A stretch of DNA of 64,000 nucleotides from Paludisphaera rhizosphaerae (GTDB taxonomy: Bacteria; Planctomycetota; Planctomycetia; Isosphaerales; Isosphaeraceae). This document shows, piece after piece, positions 60,220 through 64,000 of the stretch (within the stretch, counting starts at the first letter, position 1; every line of letters begins with the position of its first letter). The stretch spans positions 278,087 to 342,086 of the forward strand of contig NZ_JAALCR010000006.1 in assembly GCF_011065895.1 (NCBI RefSeq). The letters run 5' to 3'. Both the position numbers and the translations under genes were made by a program. The notes beneath the pieces are model-generated. The model had not been told where the DNA came from and ran no database searches. It worked only from the letters and a program-made list of their open reading frames with translations.

Positions 60220-60897
60220 TCACGCCCTGACGCTCTCCCGCCGATCCGCCTGATAGACCCAGGCGTTGCCCCGTTTCCCGACGGTTTTCACCGCGCCGGA
60301 GAGACGCAAGCAGTAAGCGACTCGCTGAGCAAACGGGACGGAGTTGCCTAGTTTGCGCGCAAGTTCGGCCGTGGTGAACGGCTCGGAATGAGAAATTCCG
60401 AGAGGAAGCAGTTCCCAAAGATCGTCGGCCGTAACGATCGAGAGGGTTGAAAGCACAGAAACCAGGCGGCGATCGACGACCGCGTATCCCGGCCTCCGCC
60501 TTCGGGGCACTCGGACCTCTTCAACGGCCACCCCGATCAGTTCGACGGTCAGGTTCGGCTCGGGGATTAGCACTGCGAGGCCCACAAGGTCGTCAAAGGC
60601 TTTGACGAGCTGTCCGCGCCAGGGGCTATGCCGTTTCGACAGATCGGGGCCGTCCGGAGTCGCTCGGCGGATGACCACTCGCCGTGTGACGATCGGTTTG
60701 ACCACTCGGATCCGATGCTGAGGAAGCAGGCTTCGCAACTTCGGCTTCAACGGCCCCAGTGCGCCGGACTGGATTTCGACGAGCGAGCCGTCGCCGGCGA
60801 CGGCGTCGATCCGGAAGCCGGCCACGGCGACCTCGCACTGGCCGCCGCTTTCGATCCCGTGGATTTCCTTGAGCCGGCGGTGCAGGCTGGTCTCCAT
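60220..60897 (-). CDS. DUF8091-like protein: nuclease-fold N-terminus with winged-helix C-terminus
   Basis: The 225-residue product starts with a PD-(D/E)XK-like pattern: FRIDAVAGDGSLVEIQSG with D31, E41 and Q43 (the usual second lysine is replaced by glutamine). A central strand region with VVKPIV and YAVVDRRLVSV follows, and a C-terminal winged-helix-like part ends it (FTTAELARKLGNSVPFAQRVAYCLRLSG, about 172-200). This matches my recollection of the DUF8091 family, but the name is from memory. It is 28 bp downstream of pyrE on the same strand. A nuclease activity is suggested by the fold, not proven. Confidence 0.65.
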   Translation of the reverse strand: METSLHRRLKEIHGIESGGQCEVAVAGFRIDAVAGDGSLVEIQSGALGPLKPKLRSLLPQHRIRVVKPIVTRRVVIRRATPDGPDLSKRHSPWRGQLVKAFDDLVGLAVLIPEPNLTVELIGVAVEEVRVPRRRRPGYAVVDRRLVSVLSTLSIVTADDLWELLPLGISHSEPFTTAELARKLGNSVPFAQRVAYCLRLSGAVKTVGKRGNAWVYQADRRESVRA

Positions 60898-60925
60898 CCC
60901 TGTCGGTCCATCCTTGGGGCGTGGG

Positions 60926-61507
60926 TCAGTCGCGGGCGAGGGGTTCGACGCCGAGGTCGCGGATCGTCAGAAGGCTCTTGAACGCGAGCCCCCGGGCGGC
61001 GAAGTTCTCGGCGGCCCCTTCCAGGCGGTCGAGCACGGCGATCACGACGGCCACCTTGCAGCCCATGGCTTCGACGGCGTCCACGGCCTGGAGCGACGAG
61101 CCGCCGGTGGTGGCGACGTCGTCCACGATCGCGACGGTCGAGCCCGGCTCCAGCGGGCCCTCAACGAGGTTCCCCGTTCCGTGCCCCTTGGCCTGCTTGC
61201 GGACGAGGAAGCCCCGGAGGCTCCCCAGCCCCACCTCAGGCGCGATGGCCAGCGAAGCGCCGACGATCGGGTCAGCGCCCATCGTGAGCCCCCCCACGGC
61301 GGCGATTTCGGGGTGGTCCTTGAGCGTGTGCAGCATCCCCCGGGCGATCAGCCGGACCCCCTCGGCCCCCAGCGTGACCTTGCGGCCGTCGATGTAATAG
61401 TGGGAGCTTCGTCCGCTCGCCAGGGTGAACTGGCCGAGTCGCAGCGAGTCGCGCTTGAGCAATTCGACGAGCCGGCCGCGGCCCTCGTCGTTCCATTCCA
61501 CGGACAT
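60926..61507 (-). CDS. pyrE: Orotate phosphoribosyltransferase
   Basis: The 193-residue enzyme has the PRTase features: FTLASGRSSHYYIDGRK at the N-terminus, VGGLTMGADPIVGA, RKQAKGHGTGN and the PRPP-binding loop VAIVDDVATTGGS. It converts orotate plus PRPP to OMP in pyrimidine synthesis. The length is normal. It starts near a repeat-rich region. No other pyr gene is nearby. Confidence 0.94.
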   Translation of the reverse strand: MSVEWNDEGRGRLVELLKRDSLRLGQFTLASGRSSHYYIDGRKVTLGAEGVRLIARGMLHTLKDHPEIAAVGGLTMGADPIVGASLAIAPEVGLGSLRGFLVRKQAKGHGTGNLVEGPLEPGSTVAIVDDVATTGGSSLQAVDAVEAMGCKVAVVIAVLDRLEGAAENFAARGLAFKSLLTIRDLGVEPLARD

Positions 61508-61787
61508 GGGCGCGGATCCTTTCGTGCCGTCGTCGGAGTCGAGTGAGGCTTAGCCATCCAGGCTAGCACCCCAGGCGATCCGATCCAAGGCCCCTGCTCC
61601 GCGACGTCGCGTCCCCGATCGGGGCGTGCGCATCTGGTCATCGGTGCAGACGGCGCGGCACAATAGTCGTGCCAGTGGGGGAGCAAGCCTCCGCCCCACC
61701 CTCGTCGTCCCGGACCCTCGGCGATGATTTTGCGATGTTGAAGACAACCGAAATGTCCTGAACCCTGGCGAGATCCAGGAATGTCTC

Positions 61788-61925
61788 GGTTTTCCCCTCC
61801 CCGGACCGACGGGCGAGGAAGACGGAAAAATGAACTGACACCGGTTTTCCCCCCCCGGACCGACGGGCGAGGAAGACGGAAAAATGAACTGACACCGGTT
61901 TTCCCCGGACACCGGTTTTCCCCGA
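61788..61925. repeat. Tandem REP-like array 1
   Basis: Two copies of a unit of about 54-55 bp, with partial third and fourth units. Each carries GACGGAAAAATGAACTGACA followed by CCGGTTTTCCCC and a GGACCGACGGGCGAGGAAGA spacer. The ACTGACACCGGTTTTC core is the same as that in the larger array at 62457-62742. Confidence 0.8.
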
Positions 61926-62097
61926 GAAAGCCGCCGGCCGTCATCCGCTGGCCTACGGGGATTAGGCCGACCGACCCCGAGGGGAAGCTGAGATTGGCCC
62001 CCTTGAACGGGAGGACCAGGGCCGCGAGGTTGACGTACTCCTGGCCGATCTGATCGGAGTCTCCGTCGACCAGGGCCTGGACGAACCGGCCGGGCGT
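61926..62097 (-). pseudogene. Gene fragment between repeat arrays
   Basis: In one minus-strand frame, after a TAG (62098-62100), the DNA reads as a protein-like segment (RFVQALVDGDSDQIGQEYVN, AALVLPFKGANLSFPSG, VGLIPVGQRMTAGGF) that runs into array 1 at 61925. It has no start codon upstream and no independent promoter. It is best read as a remnant whose ends were lost. The family is not recognised. Confidence 0.35.
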
Positions 62098-62126
62098 CTA
62101 CACTTTTCTTGCTCGGCTTGACTCTG

Positions 62127-62405
62127 TCAGGAGGAAATGCACGCCTTCCAGGCCTCAATGCAGTCACGAAACACATCGCAGGGAAGGTGGGCGTCACCAA
62201 GGCCGTCGTCCCACTCATTGTGGATGACTACCGCTTCAGGTCGAATCGTCACAGTGTGCGCATTGCCGGTGCCTGACCACTCGGCTCGATGCCCAGCCTT
62301 GACATCTTCAAGGATATCGAGCAGGTTTTGGCACGCGCTTAGGCTACGCTGAACGTCCTGTTCGAGATAAGCGGCGATCAGGGGGTGCAGGTCATTGGCG
62401 TCCAC
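62127..62405 (-). CDS. Small immunity-like protein with lost or altered start
   Basis: From the GTG at 62405 (upstream GAGGGA) the product is 92 residues: VDANDLHPLIAAYLEQDVQ, then a helix, and a beta strand EWSGTGNAHTVTIRPEAVVI with a Trp-rich end (DCIEAWKACISS). The frame extends upstream to 62453 as GKLIINCYRDEEGCFR, which looks like the natural N-terminus. There the expected ATG is GGC, preceded by TGA, exactly at the edge of the repeat array. The WxGTGNAxTVTI type of strand resembles some contact-inhibition immunity proteins, but this is from memory and weak. The gene is probably only partly functional. Confidence 0.5.
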   Translation of the reverse strand: MDANDLHPLIAAYLEQDVQRSLSACQNLLDILEDVKAGHRAEWSGTGNAHTVTIRPEAVVIHNEWDDGLGDAHLPCDVFRDCIEAWKACISS

Positions 62406-62456
62406 CCGGAAGCATCCCTCTTCATCTCGGTAGCAATTGATGATAAGTTTGCCTCA

Positions 62457-62742
62457 GGGCGGAAAATCGGTGTCAGTTCTATTTCCAAGGGCGGAAAATC
62501 GGTGTCAGTTCTATTTCCTCGGAAAATCGGTGTCAGTTCTATTTCCTCGGAAAATCGGTGTCAGTTCTATTTCCTGGAAAAAGGCGGAAAATCGGTGGAC
62601 GGAAAAATGAACTGGCACCGGTTTTCTGCGGAAAAATGAACTGACACCGGTTTTCTCCCGGAAAAATGAACTGACACCGGTTTTCTCCCCTGAACTGACA
62701 CCGGTTTTCTCCCCCTAACGGACACCGGTTTTCTCCCCCTGG
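62457..62742. repeat. Orientation-flipping REP-like array 2
   Basis: Four copies of GGAAAATCGGTGTCAGTTCT (spaced about 30 bp) are followed, after about 62590, by five copies of the complementary orientation (GGAAAAATGAACTGACACCG GTTTTC type, some shortened to TGAACTGACACCGG or AACGGACACCGG). The two halves face each other. The core is related to array 1. No transposase lies nearby. REP-type arrays of this sort are usually mobilised in trans by a TnpA-REP (IS200-like) transposase. Confidence 0.8.
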
Positions 62743-63153
62743 GTCGAGCGGCGGAATACTGGGCTCTGGAAGGTCGTCGACGAGAAGTCCGGCAAGGCTC
62801 GATACGTCCGGTTCAGCGAGCCGGGTGCGGCCGACCTCTCCGGATGCTTCCCCGACGGCCGACGCTTTGAGCTGGAGGTCAAGCGGAAGGACGAACGACC
62901 TCGCCTCGAACAGGTCCGCTGGCTCAGAAGCGTCAACCGCTGGGCCCCCGCCTTCTGGGTCGATTCGGTCGACTGGCTCAAGCGGATCCTGCCGCCGCTC
63001 CTCGAAGGGGCGATCGTCGAATACCTGCCCGATCGTTGGCGGTTCAGCGAGAAGCTGAAGCTTCCCAACGGGGCGGAGCACTCGATCTGGCTCTTCGAGG
63101 CGGGCGGCGACTATGACCTCGGCTGGCCCAAACGGCCGGAAGGACGAGGATGA
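62719..63153 (+). pseudogene. 5'-truncated VRR-NUC nuclease gene
   Basis: After a TAA at 62716-62718 the frame is open to a TGA at 63151 but has no ATG, GTG or TTG start. The translated segment reads as a VRR-NUC domain: VRFSEPGAADLSGCFPDG, then RRFELEVKRKDERPR with the catalytic-type E-x-K, and EQVRWLRSVN with the family Gln. A further 60 residues (WVDSVDWLKRILPPLLEG) follow. VRR-NUC domains occur in nucleases for phage or replication-structure DNA. The 5' end is replaced by array 2, so the gene is probably dead unless an unusual start exists. Confidence 0.65.
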
Positions 63154-63197
63154 CGGTCCGCGGCGGGGGGCGTCAGTGCCTCCAAGTATCGGCGAGA

Positions 63198-63842
63198 TCA
63201 GCTCCGGACCGAGTTGCGCCGCAACTTTGCGACGGCCAGGCCGACGACCCCGGCAATGCCCGCGAGGGCGATCGACGACGGCTCGGGGACCACCGGCGAA
63301 TCCAGCCGAAATAGGGGGACGAAACCGTCCAACGCGCCGGTGAAGAAGGGATTGGAGTAATAGGTTCGCAGGAAGGTTGCGCCAGGACCTGTCGGCAGGC
63401 CTCTGTCGGAGGCCCAACCGAAGTCACCCCCGGTCACTGAGAGTTGGAGCCAGTAACTCGTCTGGGCTTGCAGGAGGATCGGCGTCGTCGCCGTAAACGT
63501 GATCGGGAGCGAATCAATCCGATCCATGCCGACCGCCGTGCTGTTCAGCGTCGCCAGGAGGGCGCCGGGAGTATTGGGATCCGCGTCATTGGTCGTGCGC
63601 AGAGTGGCCGTCACATGGGCCCCGAGACGGATCGACAACTCGAACGTAGCGGAGTCCAACCATTGGGGCGAATCCCCGACCTTGAACTCCACCGCGAGTC
63701 TTAGGTCAATGGATGTGGCAGCACCTGCCGTCCAATACGGCGTGTAGTTGCCGATGATCAGATCCGCCTTAGCAGGGACCGCCGCCCCAAACGCCAGCAC
63801 GAACGTCAGACTCGCGAACCCGATCCATCTCGAAACGGCCAT
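63198..63842 (-). CDS. PEP-CTERM secreted protein
   Basis: The ATG at 63842 gives 214 residues with a signal peptide (WIGFASLTFVLAFGAAVPAKA) and a beta-rich body (TATLRTTNDADPNTPGALL). The PEP-CTERM sorting tail is VPEPSSIALAGIAGVVGLAVAKLRR. The motif marks it for exosortase/EpsH-dependent processing and surface display. The middle has no recognised enzyme domain. Confidence 0.88.
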   Translation of the reverse strand: MAVSRWIGFASLTFVLAFGAAVPAKADLIIGNYTPYWTAGAATSIDLRLAVEFKVGDSPQWLDSATFELSIRLGAHVTATLRTTNDADPNTPGALLATLNSTAVGMDRIDSLPITFTATTPILLQAQTSYWLQLSVTGGDFGWASDRGLPTGPGATFLRTYYSNPFFTGALDGFVPLFRLDSPVVPEPSSIALAGIAGVVGLAVAKLRRNSVRS

Positions 63843-64000
63843 CTCAACAACCTCTGCATCGTAGGTATCATCCTGGCCCGCCCCGACATGCCATCGTCGG
63901 CGATTGGCGAGCAACCATGGTTGGTAGTCATCTTAACGAAATTCATAGTAGAGTCCCATGGGGAGGCAGCTTAAGTGAATGCATGCTATCGCTGTGTGGC

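Noticed and set aside
61788..62742. CRISPR array
   Set aside because: The repeated units have no unique spacers of constant length, the orientation flips in array 2, and no cas gene is present.

Overview
The window is very GC-rich bacterial DNA with little sequence between genes. Its gene content points to a planctomycete, most likely of the Isosphaeraceae type. The indicators are a paired PSD1-type cytochrome protein (DUF1549/DUF1553) and DUF1501 protein, a very large Ser/Thr kinase with a TPR tail, a DUF4175-like coiled-coil giant, a PEP-CTERM protein, a Uma2 nuclease-fold protein, a lone PTS enzyme I, and FHA/vWA proteins. The assignment rests on gene content alone. No rRNA, tRNA or CRISPR array was seen.

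Layout. 1-9.3 kb: a plus-strand run of envelope or surface-type genes (end of a glutamine-amidotransferase-like membrane protein, DUF4175-like coiled-coil protein, a low-complexity secreted protein, a squalene-cyclase-fold protein, an NPCBM protein), then a histidine kinase. 9.4-16.2 kb: a membrane-anchored spermidine-synthase-like protein, a YHYH protein, rarA and a DUF362 protein. 16.2-24.9 kb: a tight minus-strand operon, dnaK-like Hsp70 / interrupted membrane-protein gene / Uma2 / Hsp70-vWA fusion / FHA-membrane / FHA-membrane / vWA-membrane, with two ATGA start-stop overlaps. 25.4-38.5 kb: PTS enzyme I, a HEAT-type protein, family-4 uracil-DNA glycosylase, a giant kinase, two divergent tandem paralogues, NAD-dependent DNA ligase, a short-motif-repeat membrane protein and a NIPSNAP protein. 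38.6-43.9 kb: the PSD1/DUF1501 operon and a MoaB-like gene. 44.1-50.5 kb: an RsmG-SpoU fusion, a LigB-type dioxygenase, ftsH, a coupled pair of small genes and a PfkB kinase. 50.5-59.0 kb: a NYN-domain protein behind a terminator-like leader, archease, a Bcp peroxiredoxin, a sigma factor, a lipase-like hydrolase, MgtC and RecQ. 59-64 kb: a structured intergenic region, a nuclease-like/wHTH protein, pyrE, and a region of two repeat arrays lying among broken genes, ending with a PEP-CTERM protein.

The most unusual points are these. (1) The Hsp70/FHA/vWA operon looks like a dedicated chaperone-signalling module. (2) A family of palindromic, MITE-like elements occurs three times. Two copies sit in frame between the start codon and the signal-peptide core of different proteins. 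(3) The NYN gene has a promoter, two competing hairpins and a U-tract, which looks like an attenuator. (4) A repeat array that flips orientation in its middle lies between two divergent genes that have both lost their 5' ends, a VRR-NUC nuclease and an immunity-like small protein. (5) A single in-frame TGA splits one operon gene.
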